Assembly (NCBI RefSeq): GCF_001641695.1
Contig: NZ_LSEF01000090.1
Coordinates: 393,490-440,229 of the forward strand
Direction of reading: 5' to 3'
DNA from: Bradyrhizobium neotropicale
GTDB taxonomy: Bacteria; Pseudomonadota; Alphaproteobacteria; Rhizobiales; Xanthobacteraceae
Length of the DNA stretch: 46,740 bases
Positions 32,803-42,220 of this stretch are shown here, in pieces (position 1 is the first letter of the stretch; each line of letters starts with the position of its first letter). Both the position numbers and the translations under genes were made by a program. The notes under the pieces are model-generated. The model searched no databases and was not told where the DNA came from. It saw only the letters and a list, made by a program, of their open reading frames with translations.

Positions 32803-33804
32803 TCAGTTCATCTTGACGTCGAGTTCCTTGGCGACGAGATCGAGCACCTCCTGCCCGACCCGGCCCTTGGCCCACTTGTAAGTCGGCTGCATCGCGTCCT
32901 GCCACGCCTTGCGGTCGGCGTCAGTCAGATAATGCAGCGTGGTCTTGCCCGACTTCTTGATCTCGGCCAGCGCGTCCTCGTTCTCCTTGCGCGCGATCGA
33001 GTTGGTGTAGTCGGTCGCCTCCGCCATCGCCTTGTCGAGCTGGGCGCGAATGTCCGGCGGCAGGCCGGCCCAGAATTTCGAGTTGACGATGACCGCATAT
33101 TGCAGGTGCGCATGGTAGGACACGGTGATGTCCTTCTGCACCTCGTAGAACTTTTGCGTCAGATAGTTGGACGCGGTGTTCTCACAGCCGTCGACCACGC
33201 CGGTCTGCAAGGCCTGGTAGACTTCGGAGAACGCCATGATCTGCGGGATCGAACCCATCAGGCGGAAATACTGGTCGGCGATCTTCGAGCCGGAGATGCG
33301 GAACTTCAGGCCCTGGAAATCGGAAGGCTTCGTCAGCGGACGATTCGAGGAGACCATGTGGAAGCCGTTGTCCCAGTAAGCGAGGCCCGTGATGCCCTTG
33401 GCCTCGAGCTTCTGAAACAGCCACTTGCCGACCGTGCCCTTCATTGCACTGGCGTAGGTCTCGTCGTCCTTGAACAGCCAGGGCAGGTCGAGCGCCTCGA
33501 ATTCCTTGACGCCGAGGGGCGCGAATTTCGCGGTCGAGGGCGCGAGCATCTGCACCGAGCCGAGCTGCAGCGCCTCGATCTCCTCCTTGTCCTTGTAGAG
33601 CGAGGAGTTCGGATAGACCTCGATCTTGACCTTGCCGTCGGTGTACTTCTCGGCGAGCTCCTTGAACTTCAGAGCGCCCTTCCCCTTCGGGGTGTCATTG
33701 GCAACGACGTGGCTGAACTTGATGACGATGGGGCTCTGCGCCAGGACGGCGGCAGGAGCCAAGGCGAGCGCGGCCGCCGCGACCGCGAGAAGCAGTTTGC
33801 GCAT
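32803..33804 (-). CDS. dctP: TRAP transporter substrate-binding protein DctP
   Basis: A 333-residue exported receptor: signal peptide MRKLLLAVAAAALALAPAAVLAQ (1-23), then the DctP fold with IVIKFSHVVANDTPKG, the conserved Arg in GLKFRISGSK that clamps carboxylates, and FSEVYQALQTGVVDGCEN. It binds a carboxylate in the periplasm and delivers it to DctQM. ATG 33804 with GGGAGGAA is preferred over an in-frame start at 33825. Ligand class is suggested by the conserved Arg; the precise acid is unknown. Confidence 0.93.
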   Translation of the reverse strand: MRKLLLAVAAAALALAPAAVLAQSPIVIKFSHVVANDTPKGKGALKFKELAEKYTDGKVKIEVYPNSSLYKDKEEIEALQLGSVQMLAPSTAKFAPLGVKEFEALDLPWLFKDDETYASAMKGTVGKWLFQKLEAKGITGLAYWDNGFHMVSSNRPLTKPSDFQGLKFRISGSKIADQYFRLMGSIPQIMAFSEVYQALQTGVVDGCENTASNYLTQKFYEVQKDITVSYHAHLQYAVIVNSKFWAGLPPDIRAQLDKAMAEATDYTNSIARKENEDALAEIKKSGKTTLHYLTDADRKAWQDAMQPTYKWAKGRVGQEVLDLVAKELDVKMN

Positions 33805-33944
33805 AGTTCCTCCCAACAACCTCAAAACCGGTTCTTTTTTTGTTTTCCGGCTTCAGTAGTGGCAGCAATCCGCCACCCGAACAACTAGACCTAAGCCCAA
33901 TTTGCCGCAGCGATGCCATCTTGACGGAAGTTGTATACGCAACG

Positions 33945-33978
33945 AAGCGCCTGCTCCAGCCCTGTGGAGCGAGCGCTT
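33945..33978. repeat. Inverted repeat downstream of tam
   Basis: Arms 33945-33958 and 33965-33978 pair over 14 positions with a 2-nt internal mismatch and a 6-nt loop. It lies 23 nt beyond the tam stop and could be its terminator, though no T-run follows. The rest of the 196-nt gap to dctP shows only an AT-rich region and no clear promoter. Confidence 0.5.
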
Positions 33979-34000
33979 ATGTCGCATCGCGGCAGCGCAA

Positions 34001-34771
34001 TTAACCCTTGCGCTGGGCCACCATGAAGAGGCGCCGGAACGGAAACAGCGTCTGCCCCGCCGCATTCTTCGGATAGGCCTTCGCTACCCGCTCGCCATAG
34101 GCCGCCTCGAAGGCGGCGTTCTCTTCGCCCTGCAACACGTCGAGGTAACGCGTCAGCCAGGTCCCCTTGGTCCACTCCTTCACGGGATTGTCGCCTTCGA
34201 GCACCTGGAGATACTCGGTCTCCCAGATGTCGATATTGGCCGACAGCGGAGCGAGAAGATCGTGATAGAAGGCCGGTCCTTCGACCGGCGGCGGGGTCAC
34301 GAGATGCTCGACCTTGGACCGCCAGGGACCATTCAGAGCGGTCTCGCCGATTAGCACATGCGAGGGCGCGGTAAAGTTGCGCGGCATCTGGACCGCAAGC
34401 ATGCCGCCCGGCGTGACCTTCTCCATCACCGATGGAAAGAGTGCGGCATGATTGGGCAGCCAGTGCAGTGCGGCATTGGAATAGATCAGGTCGTACTGCC
34501 TGCTCGGATGCCAGTGTCCGAGATCCTCATGGGACCAAAGCACATCCGGGGCCGCCTTGCGGCCGGCGGCGACCATCTCGGCCGAGCCCTCGACGCCGGT
34601 GACGGTTGCGCCCGGCCAGCGCTCCTTGATCAGCTTGGTCACATTGCCGGCCCCGGCGCCGAGGTCGGCGATCTCGCGCACGGCAAAATCCGGAATCCGC
34701 ATCAACAGGTCGACCGCGGGCCGCAAGCGGTGACCGGAGAACTTCAGATATTGCTGCGGATCCCAGACCAT
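34001..34771 (-). CDS. tam: Trans-aconitate 2-methyltransferase
   Basis: A 256-residue SAM-dependent methyltransferase very like E. coli Tam. The N-terminus WDPQQYLKFSGHRLRPAVDLL matches the Tam start (WNPSLYLHFS), the SAM loop is ADLGAGAGNVT (about 35-45), and LIYSNAALHWLPNH and MLAVQMPRNF are typical. It methylates trans-aconitate, an inhibitory by-product of aconitase, and so protects the TCA cycle. It is cytoplasmic. ATG 34771 has a weak ribosome site. It is divergent from the SDR gene across 148 nt. Confidence 0.9.
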   Translation of the reverse strand: MVWDPQQYLKFSGHRLRPAVDLLMRIPDFAVREIADLGAGAGNVTKLIKERWPGATVTGVEGSAEMVAAGRKAAPDVLWSHEDLGHWHPSRQYDLIYSNAALHWLPNHAALFPSVMEKVTPGGMLAVQMPRNFTAPSHVLIGETALNGPWRSKVEHLVTPPPVEGPAFYHDLLAPLSANIDIWETEYLQVLEGDNPVKEWTKGTWLTRYLDVLQGEENAAFEAAYGERVAKAYPKNAAGQTLFPFRRLFMVAQRKG

Positions 34772-34919
34772 CGTTTCACGAGCCTTTTCTTTTTCGTGTT
34801 TCCTTCACTGTCGCTCTTCGTTACCACTGCTCGTCCCGATCGGGCAAATCGCACGTCGGGCCAGGGCTGGAAACGAACGACAACAAGACAAGCAAGAATC
34901 AAATCAGAGAGCGTTGACC

Positions 34920-35663
34920 ATGGATCTCGGGCTCAAGTCGAAAACCGCCGTCGTGACCGGCGCAAGCATCGGCATCGGACGCGCCATCGCCAAGGGATTG
35001 GCTGCAGAAGGCGTCCGCATCGTGGCAGTGGCGCGGCGCACCGACCTGCTCGCCCAGCTGGTGCAGGAGGTCGGTGGCGGGCTCATCACCCCGTTCGAGC
35101 AGGACGTGATGGCGAAGGACGCGGCGGAGAGGATCGCGGCCTTCGCGGTGAAGGAGCTCGGCCATGTCGATATCCTCGTCAACAACGCCGGCGGCAGTCG
35201 CCCGCTGCCAGTCGACGCACCCGACAGCAAATGGGACGAGGCGATCGCGCTGAACTTCACCAGCTACCGCCGCATCGCGCATGCCCTTCTGCCGCAGATG
35301 GTCGAGCGTAAATGGGGCCGCATCATCAACATCACCGGCAAGTCCGAGCCGGAAGGGCTGAACGCCGCGTTCGCGGCCAAGGCCGCCGTGCACGCCTGGG
35401 CCAAGGGCCTGTCGCGCGAGATCGGCAAGGACGGCATCACCATCAACTGCATCCCGCCCGGCCGCATCATGAGCGAGCAGATTCGCCGCAACTATGCACC
35501 GGATTATCGCGAGCGCTTTGCCGAAGAGGAGATCCCGGTTGGCTATTGGGGCGAGCCGGAAGACCTCGCGGCGCTCGCAGTGTTTCTGGCCTCGCCGGTA
35601 GCGCGGTACATCACGGGCACGGTGATCCCGGTGGACGGCGGGTTGAAACGGTATCAGTTCTAG
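34920..35663 (+). CDS. SDR-family protein with atypical active site
   Basis: A 247-residue Rossmann protein of the short-chain dehydrogenase class. The cofactor loop TGASIGIG (about 14-21), the NNAGG strand end (about 90-94) and the PG-motif IPPGRIMSEQ are intact. The catalytic YxxxK is not: the lysine is in AAFAAKAAV, but the position four residues earlier is Ala, and the usual Ser is Thr/Gly/Lys in ITGKSEPEG. It therefore resembles the BKR-like SDR branch that lacks the canonical tyrosine. It may bind NAD(P) without normal dehydrogenase chemistry. ATG 34920 was preferred over TTG 34914. Confidence 0.83.
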   Translation: MDLGLKSKTAVVTGASIGIGRAIAKGLAAEGVRIVAVARRTDLLAQLVQEVGGGLITPFEQDVMAKDAAERIAAFAVKELGHVDILVNNAGGSRPLPVDAPDSKWDEAIALNFTSYRRIAHALLPQMVERKWGRIINITGKSEPEGLNAAFAAKAAVHAWAKGLSREIGKDGITINCIPPGRIMSEQIRRNYAPDYRERFAEEEIPVGYWGEPEDLAALAVFLASPVARYITGTVIPVDGGLKRYQF

Positions 35664-36268
35664 GGCGAGGATCCCTGAATTCGATCAGCCCGAAAAAGCA
35701 TGTCACGTCCGCTCTGCTCGGAAGCGGACAGCGTCGGCCCGCCCCAACGAGTCGGCTGAGGGGCCAAGAGCCGACCTCTGCGCGTGCTTGTCTGGGTGCC
35801 GTCAGGTTATTGGATCACCCTGCGCGCGGAGAAGCCGCCTCGTCGGCGGCTTCCTTCATCCATCGCTTTATTGCCATTGCACGATGACTAGTCTTTTGGC
35901 GCACGATTGTGGCAACGCTGAAATCTGAGCACAGGGTTCGTGAGTTGGTCAGGCGATGACGCGAGCCGTAGCGGCCAGCGCTGGTCCAGTGAAATGCCGC
36001 GAATGTCGGCGCCTCAAGCAACGAATATAGCGGAGCCAAAACAGGTTGGCTCCAAGCGCATGGGCACCTACGGAGTACCCCATTAGATCCAGTGTTGGCG
36101 GTGGAGGCATCGAGTACGATTTATCGTGCCGCTATGCCCTGACCAATGAGCACTCTTGGTGCTGCTTCGGTCATTGGCGGACCGCGACCGCCAGCCTCAA
36201 AGATGGCTCCGGTACGCCCCCCGCTTGGCCGATGATGGAGTGCATATTCTTTTCTTGGGAGCAGTGTG
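35664..36268. other. Gene-poor intergenic region with a degenerate repeat
   Basis: About 600 nt with no gene I can support. The stretch 35720-35776 is listed separately as a repeat. The rest contains short ORFs in all frames without ribosome sites or recognisable domains. Confidence 0.6.
35720..35776. repeat. Degenerate dispersed repeat, copy 1
   Basis: Shares GGAAGCGGACA, GGCCCGCCCC, ACGAGT and GGCTGAGG in the same order with 43749-43810, with small differences between blocks. Both copies lie in gene-poor stretches. It is probably an old mobile or duplicated intergenic element. Confidence 0.6.
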
Positions 36269-36760
36269 ATGCACCGAATGGTTTCCCAGGAAGACAAGCC
36301 TGCCCTGATTCTTCGCTGCGCCGTACTGGCAACGGGTGCAGTTTGCGCGCTGCTTGCAGCCAAGTCCGCGAGCTCGGCCGATGATCGCCCGGCCGTTCGT
36401 GCCGGGTTGTGGAAATTCGAGCGGACGCTTGAGACCGACGGCAAGGCGACGGATCGGGTGCTGACCAGCGGACTGCTATACGCCCGGCAAATCACCCGTT
36501 GCGTCAACCCAACGAGAGCGCTTCAAGCGGAAACCGCGCTGCCGCTTTGCAAGATCAGGGATCTTCGTAAGAGAGACGACAATTACGAGTTCCAGAAGGT
36601 CTGCGGAGGCGGCGCGCCGGTCAAAACCACCATCGATATAAAGAGCGATGGCGATTACACGATGATCAATGAGGGGCGGATTGGAGCCATAGCGAGCAGG
36701 GAAATCATCGAAGCGCGCAGGTTGGCCGATTGCAACCCAAAGGGCGAAGTTCTTCAATAG
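36269..36760 (+). CDS. Small exported protein, DUF3617-like
   Basis: A 163-residue protein with an N-terminal hydrophobic stretch (ALILRCAVLATGAVCALLAA) that looks like a signal peptide or anchor. The body has the spacing of DUF3617 proteins: AGLWKFERTLETDGK, then paired cysteines in TRCVNPT, PLCKIRD and QKVCGGG, and a final IEARRLADCNP. Function of the family is unknown; export and disulfides are expected. ATG 36269 has GGGA 8 nt upstream; a GTG directly before it is an alternative. Confidence 0.65.
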   Translation: MHRMVSQEDKPALILRCAVLATGAVCALLAAKSASSADDRPAVRAGLWKFERTLETDGKATDRVLTSGLLYARQITRCVNPTRALQAETALPLCKIRDLRKRDDNYEFQKVCGGGAPVKTTIDIKSDGDYTMINEGRIGAIASREIIEARRLADCNPKGEVLQ

Positions 36761-37007
36761 GTCACGCAAAGTCGTCGGGTGTCATTCAATCCCGCGGCGT
36801 GACGCTTCCCGATCTTTTGCAGCCTTCGCTCACTCTTCGAAGGCTCCGCCGCTTTCGAGCAGCGCACGTTTGAGGCCGGTTCGAGCGGCTCTTCGGCGCG
36901 ACGACGGCGTCGAAGCGCTCGCAGCACGAACGCGTGGTCCGGCGAGCGAGATCACGACGCCAGGCGTGACCAGCATCTCGCCATTGCACCGCTCCATGTT
37001 GCGAAGC

Positions 37008-38972
37008 TCAACGCACCAAGCCTGCGGAGCTCGGGTCAACGCGGATGCTGTAACGATGCAGCTTCGCATAGACGGTGCTTTTGGCGAGACCGAGCGCTGC
37101 CGCCGTCGCCGTGACGTTGCCGTTACACGACCGCAGCGTGCGGGATATCAAGTCACGTTCGGCGGACTCGGCCAGGGACAGACCTGGCTCGCGCGAGTGT
37201 TCTGTCCGCAGGATGGTATCAGGCAGATCCGACGGCTCGATCGGGTCGCCGCTGCTGGTCAGCAGCAGGTTCTCGACCAGATTGCGCAGCTCGCGGACGT
37301 TGCCGGGCCAATCATAGTGGCGCAGACACTCGAGCACTTCCGGCGCAAAACGGCGACCGGCAAGACCGTAGCGCGATTTTGCCTGCGCGACGAATTGATC
37401 GACCAGCAGCGGAATGTCGTCGCGGCGCTCCCGCAGCGGCGGGATGATGACGGGCACGACGGCCAGCCGGTAGTACAGATCCTTGCGGAAGCGCTGCGCG
37501 TCCACCTCAGCTTGCAGATCGCGGTTGGTCGCGGCGACGAGGCGGAAGTCCACCTTGCGCGCGGCAGTCTCGCCGATCCTGCTGATCTCGCCATTCTCCA
37601 GAGCGCGCAACAACATGGGCTGGAGATCGAGCGGCAATTCGCCGATTTCGTCGAGGAACAGGGTGCCGCGGGACGCAGCCTCGATCTTTCCGGCCATGCC
37701 GCCGCGCCGCGCGCCGGTGAACGCGCCGTCGACATAGCCGAACAGCTCGCTCGCCAGCAGCTCGCGCGAGACGGAGCCACAGTTCACGACGACCAACGGG
37801 CCGCTCCGGCGCGGGGACGCAGAATGAATGGCTTGAGCGAAAACCTCCTTGCCGACACCGGTCTCACCAAGCAGCAGGACAGGAGCTGCGGTCGTGCCGA
37901 CACGACGGCATTTTTCGACGACAGCGTGCATCTTGGGGTCACTATGGATGATGTTGGTAAAGGCCCTGGCATCACCTTGCGCCGGCGGCGAAACGGATCT
38001 GCTCGAAACCGCTGGCTTCGGCGCCACCATGACCGTTCCCAGATGTTCGCCCTGATACGCCACCGGCCTCAGCCATTCCTCCTTGATCCAGGCCGGCCGC
38101 AAGTTGTTCCAGGGCCGATCGTCGCTGCTCCCGAGGAGCGGAAAACTCGACTGGCTGTGCGGCGCGCCAAGGTCGCGCAAAATCTGCGCCATCTCGCCGT
38201 TGGCCTTGAAGGGCCGTCCGGCACTGTCGAACAGCACCGCGTGATGTCGATCCGAAGGAGGCAGCATCCAGAAGCATTGGTCGAGAAGCCGATAGCGGGC
38301 GTCCAGCTCCATCTGGAGCAACTGGGCCTCGATGCGCGCAGCCGCCGAAATCGCCAACGCGAGAGCCTGCCGTCCGTAGGAATCGGACAGCCCGGAAATA
38401 TCGATGGCTCCGATCACGGCGCCATCGATGGGATCGCGGACGACCGAGGCCGAGCAGGTCCAGCGCTGGATCCCTGAGCAGAAATGTTCGGTGGCATGCA
38501 CCTGGATGGCCTGGCCGGTTTCCAGCGCCGTGCCGATCGCGTTGGTGCCGCAGGTCGTCTCGCTCCAATTGCTGCCGGGCAACAGGTGTGTCTTCTCCAC
38601 GGCATTACGCAGCGCGAGCTTGGTATCGCCTTCCAGGCGCAACACGATGCCGTCGACATCGGTCAGGACCATGACCGTGCCGGTCTCGCGCATGTAGTCG
38701 CGCGCCAGGGCCATGGTCGAGGCGCCGGCGTGGACCAGGCGGGTGCGCTTGTCGAGCAGGCAGTGCAGCCGTTCGTCGTTCATCGGCATCGGAGCCTGGC
38801 TGCGTCGGTAGTCCACGGCCGATTTCTGGCTCCGCAGCCAGGAATCGTTGATTGCGGGCCGAACGACCCGGCCGCCGGCGCCGGTCCCGGACAGGAAGTG
38901 CTCCCAGCTCGTCAGGACGTCGCGTTCAATACCTGGATTCGCAAAGGCTTCCTCTGGCGTCTGCCCCAACAC
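37008..38972 (-). CDS. Sigma-54-dependent activator, AcoR type
   Basis: A 654-residue enhancer-binding protein. Order: a GAF-like sensory domain (about 70-220), an AAA+ domain with Walker A GETGVGKE (369-376), the sigma-54 contact loop GAFTGA (416-421), Walker B FLDEIGE (439-445), and a C-terminal Fis-type helix-turn-helix (NVTATAAALGLAKSTVYAKLHRY). No receiver domain is present, so it probably senses a small ligand through GAF, as AcoR does. GTG 38972 (or TTG 38969) follows AAAGGAGG. It is downstream of the hydrolase and monooxygenase genes in the same direction, and a -24/-12 promoter plus a palindrome precede the monooxygenase. Confidence 0.92.
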   Translation of the reverse strand: MLGQTPEEAFANPGIERDVLTSWEHFLSGTGAGGRVVRPAINDSWLRSQKSAVDYRRSQAPMPMNDERLHCLLDKRTRLVHAGASTMALARDYMRETGTVMVLTDVDGIVLRLEGDTKLALRNAVEKTHLLPGSNWSETTCGTNAIGTALETGQAIQVHATEHFCSGIQRWTCSASVVRDPIDGAVIGAIDISGLSDSYGRQALALAISAAARIEAQLLQMELDARYRLLDQCFWMLPPSDRHHAVLFDSAGRPFKANGEMAQILRDLGAPHSQSSFPLLGSSDDRPWNNLRPAWIKEEWLRPVAYQGEHLGTVMVAPKPAVSSRSVSPPAQGDARAFTNIIHSDPKMHAVVEKCRRVGTTAAPVLLLGETGVGKEVFAQAIHSASPRRSGPLVVVNCGSVSRELLASELFGYVDGAFTGARRGGMAGKIEAASRGTLFLDEIGELPLDLQPMLLRALENGEISRIGETAARKVDFRLVAATNRDLQAEVDAQRFRKDLYYRLAVVPVIIPPLRERRDDIPLLVDQFVAQAKSRYGLAGRRFAPEVLECLRHYDWPGNVRELRNLVENLLLTSSGDPIEPSDLPDTILRTEHSREPGLSLAESAERDLISRTLRSCNGNVTATAAALGLAKSTVYAKLHRYSIRVDPSSAGLVR

Positions 38973-39173
38973 GCTTCCTCCTTTGACGCGCTGAGCGGTC
39001 CAAGATCTTCTTGTTGTTGGGGGACCCCGAGCTTTATCGGCCGATTTTGAGATCATTCCATGCCAACGCGCAACTGACAATCGGATCGCGGCGCAACTTT
39101 GGCGCGCCTCCGGCCGCACTGCGAAAGCCGTGAAGCCGAAAGGCGCGACAAATGTCCTGACCTGCCTGGCCGC

Positions 39174-40367
39174 CTACGCTGCCTTGCGGCGGTGCAGGGT
39201 GTCATAGAAGGCCGTCTCGAAGCGCATATACCCGGTGAACGAAGCCGGATCGCCGAACGGCAGGATCTGGGTTGCCCAATAGCCGCCGAAGCCGTTCTGC
39301 CGGTCGATCCAGTAGAACAGGTTTGCGAGGCCAGCCCAGCCGAGCGCTCCGGCCGGCCGGCCCGTCGGGGCCTCCTCGTCATTGACCATGAACGTGAACG
39401 ACCAGGATTTCGACTGGCCCGGGAAGAACTCGGCATCGTTGGAGAGCGACTTGATCACCCCCGGCAACGCCGTGACCTTGAGATCGCCGAGATGGTTCTT
39501 TTCCGCCATCCTCACCGTCTCTGCCTTGAGCACCCGGCCGTGCGGGCCGTTCCCGTCGTTCAACCACATCCGAATGAAGCGCATATAGTCGCCGACCGTG
39601 CTGTAGAGGCCATGTCCCCCCATATGGACCTCCGGATTTGACGGCAGTTCGAAGTCCATCGGCGTGAGGGAGCCGTCGGCGTTGCGGGCGTGCACGCCGG
39701 CGAGCTTGCTGCGCACCGTGTCGTTGATCTCGAAGGTCGTGCTCGCCATGCCGAGCGGCTTGAAGATGCGTTCGGCGAAGACCTCGCCGAGCCGTTTGCC
39801 GGTGATGCCCTCCACGACCTGCCCGACCCAATCGATGTTCGTGCCGTACTCCCATTTCGAACCGGGATCGAAAAGAAGCGGCGTCATGATCGCAGCCTTC
39901 GACGAGGTGATCACGCTCGGCTGTCCGTGGTCGGTCGCCAGGCGCAGATAGTTCTCGTTGAAGAAGTCGTAGCCGAAGCCGCCGGTGTGCAGCAGCAGCA
40001 TGCGTGTCGTCACGTCGCGCTTCGGCGCGCGAAGCATCGGCTGGCCGTTGGCGTCGAAGCCGTCGATCACCTGCAGCTTGCCGATGTCGGGCGCATATCT
40101 CTTCGCGGGAGCGTCGAGGTCGAGCCGGCCCTCTTCGATCAGTTGAAGAGCGGCGGTGCCGGTGATCGCCTTGGTGGTCGAGAAGATCGCAAAGCTCGAA
40201 TCCGTCGTCATCGCCTCCGGCTTGTCGGTCCGACGCTTGCCCGCGGCGCCTTCGTAGATATTGCCGTTGCGATCCGTCACCATGGCGACGACGCCCGGGA
40301 CGCCCGGCCCCGTCGTGACGGTCTCGTTGAGGATTGCGTCGGCGTCTACAGCAAATTCACTGCACAT
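39174..40367 (-). CDS. Serine hydrolase of the beta-lactamase/esterase fold
   Basis: A 397-residue protein of the class C beta-lactamase/EstB group. The nucleophile motif is STTK (Ser63-Lys66 in FAIFSTTKAITG) and the second motif is Tyr173 in WEYGTNIDW; a late HMGGHGLYSTV segment resembles the third active-site motif. No signal peptide is seen, so an intracellular esterase is likelier than a drug-resistance enzyme. ATG 40367 with GGAGGAAAC was preferred over a 60-residue extension. It starts 67 nt after the monooxygenase stop. A plausible role is hydrolysing the ester made by that enzyme. Confidence 0.85.
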   Translation of the reverse strand: MCSEFAVDADAILNETVTTGPGVPGVVAMVTDRNGNIYEGAAGKRRTDKPEAMTTDSSFAIFSTTKAITGTAALQLIEEGRLDLDAPAKRYAPDIGKLQVIDGFDANGQPMLRAPKRDVTTRMLLLHTGGFGYDFFNENYLRLATDHGQPSVITSSKAAIMTPLLFDPGSKWEYGTNIDWVGQVVEGITGKRLGEVFAERIFKPLGMASTTFEINDTVRSKLAGVHARNADGSLTPMDFELPSNPEVHMGGHGLYSTVGDYMRFIRMWLNDGNGPHGRVLKAETVRMAEKNHLGDLKVTALPGVIKSLSNDAEFFPGQSKSWSFTFMVNDEEAPTGRPAGALGWAGLANLFYWIDRQNGFGGYWATQILPFGDPASFTGYMRFETAFYDTLHRRKAA

Positions 40368-40434
40368 GTGTTTCCTCCGTCGAATTTTGGGGATGCGAAA
40401 AACAAGGGCCGCGCTCCCGCGACCCTTGTGTCGT

Positions 40435-42069
40435 TCACTGCTTGGCAAAGCCGGGATAGGCCGAAGAAGCGACTTCATCGCACTTCTGGCGATAGGTGCC
40501 GACGCCGCCGATATAGGAGAGCAGACGGCGCGGCTTGCCCTCGACATTCGAGCCCATGTACCAGGAGTTCGTCTTGGTCACGAGCGTCGTGTTCGCGATC
40601 TCGTCGTGATGCGCGACCCAGGCGTCCTGTGTCTCCTTCGTGGGCTCGATGACGCTCAACTGGTTCTTCTTCAGATACGCGATACAATCGCTGATCCACT
40701 CGACCTGCTGCTGAAGGCATGTCGTCATGTTGCAGAGCGCCGTCGACGGTGCCAGCGGCGCGCCGGTCGTGAAGAGGTTCGGGTAGCCGTGGACCTGAAG
40801 CCCCATCGTGGTCCTGATGTCGCGGCTCCACTCGTCCTTCAGCGAGCGGCCGTCGCGGCCACGGATGTCGATGCGCGTCAATGCACCCGAGCCGGCGTCG
40901 AACCCGGTCGCGAGGATGATCACATCCAGCTCATACGATGTTCCATCGGTGAGCTCGATACCCTGGGGGGTGATCCGCTTGATCGGGTTGTTCTTGACGC
41001 TGACCAGTTCGACATTCGCCTGGTGAAAAGCCTCCAGAAAGTTGGTCTCGAGCGGGACCCGATGCGTGCCGAAGCCGTAATCGGTCGGGATCAGCGCCTC
41101 GCAGAGCTTGGGGTCCTTCAGGCGCGCGCGCATCTTCTTGCGGACGAACTCGGATATCTCCTCGCTGACATCCTCCTCGAAGAACATCTCGACGAATGAG
41201 GCGAGCCACAGCCGCAGCGAGCCTTCGTCCCAGATCTTCTCCAGAACGGCGTGACGCTGGTCCGCCGTGAGATCCTTCCAATTGCCGTTGGTGAAGTCGT
41301 ATTCGAAGCCGGTGAACGAGTGGGGCAGCGTTTTGCGGAATTCCTCGAACCGCACCTTGTAGGCCTCGACCTCCTTCGGACCGTATTTCGGGTTCTTCAT
41401 CGGAATGATGTATTGCGGCGTGCGCACGAACACCTTCAGGCTGCCGACCTCGCCGGCGATGGTCTGGATCACCTGAATGCCCGTGGCGCCATTGCCGACC
41501 ACGGCGACGCGCTTGCCGGCGAGATCGAGCTTCTCCTTCGGATAGCGGCCGGTATGGACGAGGATGCCCTTGAACGTGTCTTGTCCGGGAAACACCGACG
41601 TCAGCGGCGCGGACAGCATCCCGCAGCAGGTGATCAGGAACTGCGCGTCGATGGTGTCGCCCTTGTCGGTCGTGATCGTCCAGCGCTGCGTCGCCTCGTT
41701 GAAGACGGCACTCGTGATCGTCGTAGAGAACCGGATATCCTTGCGCAGATCGAGCTTGTCGGCGACGTAGTTGAGCCACCTTTCGATCTCCGGCTGACCG
41801 GGGAAACGCTCGCTCCAGCTCCAGCCTTTGTAGAGCTGCTCCGAGAACAGGTACTGGTAGATATAGGCCTCGGAGTCGAAGCGCGCTCCCGGATAGCGAT
41901 TCCAGTACCAGGTGCCGCCGACGCCCGTGGCGGTATCCACGGCCTTGACCTTGAGGCCCTGCTCGTCGCGCAGCTTGTAGAGCTGGTAGAGGCCCGCAAC
42001 TCCCGTGCCGATCACCACTGCGTCCAGGCTTTCGTGCTTGCGCGCGCCGTTGCCGTTGTACTCACTCAT
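40435..42069 (-). CDS. Baeyer-Villiger-type flavin monooxygenase
   Basis: A 544-residue FAD- and NADPH-dependent monooxygenase. The first Rossmann motif is GTGVAG (21-26), then GGTWYWNRYPGARFD (51-65). The BVMO fingerprint FxGxxxHTxxYP is FKGILVHTGRYP (166-177). The second, NADPH-binding Rossmann motif is VVGNGATGIQ. Such enzymes insert oxygen next to a carbonyl, turning ketones into esters or lactones. ATG 42069 has GGGAGG. It heads the unit with the serine hydrolase and lies about 60 nt downstream of a predicted sigma-54 start. The substrate cannot be told from sequence. Confidence 0.92.
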   Translation of the reverse strand: MSEYNGNGARKHESLDAVVIGTGVAGLYQLYKLRDEQGLKVKAVDTATGVGGTWYWNRYPGARFDSEAYIYQYLFSEQLYKGWSWSERFPGQPEIERWLNYVADKLDLRKDIRFSTTITSAVFNEATQRWTITTDKGDTIDAQFLITCCGMLSAPLTSVFPGQDTFKGILVHTGRYPKEKLDLAGKRVAVVGNGATGIQVIQTIAGEVGSLKVFVRTPQYIIPMKNPKYGPKEVEAYKVRFEEFRKTLPHSFTGFEYDFTNGNWKDLTADQRHAVLEKIWDEGSLRLWLASFVEMFFEEDVSEEISEFVRKKMRARLKDPKLCEALIPTDYGFGTHRVPLETNFLEAFHQANVELVSVKNNPIKRITPQGIELTDGTSYELDVIILATGFDAGSGALTRIDIRGRDGRSLKDEWSRDIRTTMGLQVHGYPNLFTTGAPLAPSTALCNMTTCLQQQVEWISDCIAYLKKNQLSVIEPTKETQDAWVAHHDEIANTTLVTKTNSWYMGSNVEGKPRRLLSYIGGVGTYRQKCDEVASSAYPGFAKQ

Positions 42070-42140
42070 GCATTCCCTCCCAATGTCAGAGACTTTGTTC
42101 TGCTCCCCGCCGTGAGGCGCGCGAGAGCAAGGGGAGAAAC

Positions 42141-42155
42141 GCAGATTGCGTGCCA
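42141..42155 (-). promoter_or_regulatory. Sigma-54 promoter ahead of the monooxygenase gene
   Basis: On the minus strand: TGGCACGCAATCTGC, with GG and GC separated by 10 nt as required for -24/-12 promoters. It matches TGGCACG-N4-TTGC except for one base. Transcription should start near 42129, about 60 nt before the ATG at 42069. The sigma-54 activator encoded at 37008-38972 is the natural partner. Confidence 0.75.
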
Positions 42156-42220
42156 GATCGGATTCCTGGAATTAAGCGCTTGCAGTCATTGAAGTGTTGG
42201 CCACGGGAGCCCATTTCCGT

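Noticed and set aside
33930..33945. TTGTATACGCAA upstream of dctP as a FixK box
   Set aside because: The half-sites are separated by too few bases for the 14-nt FixK box.
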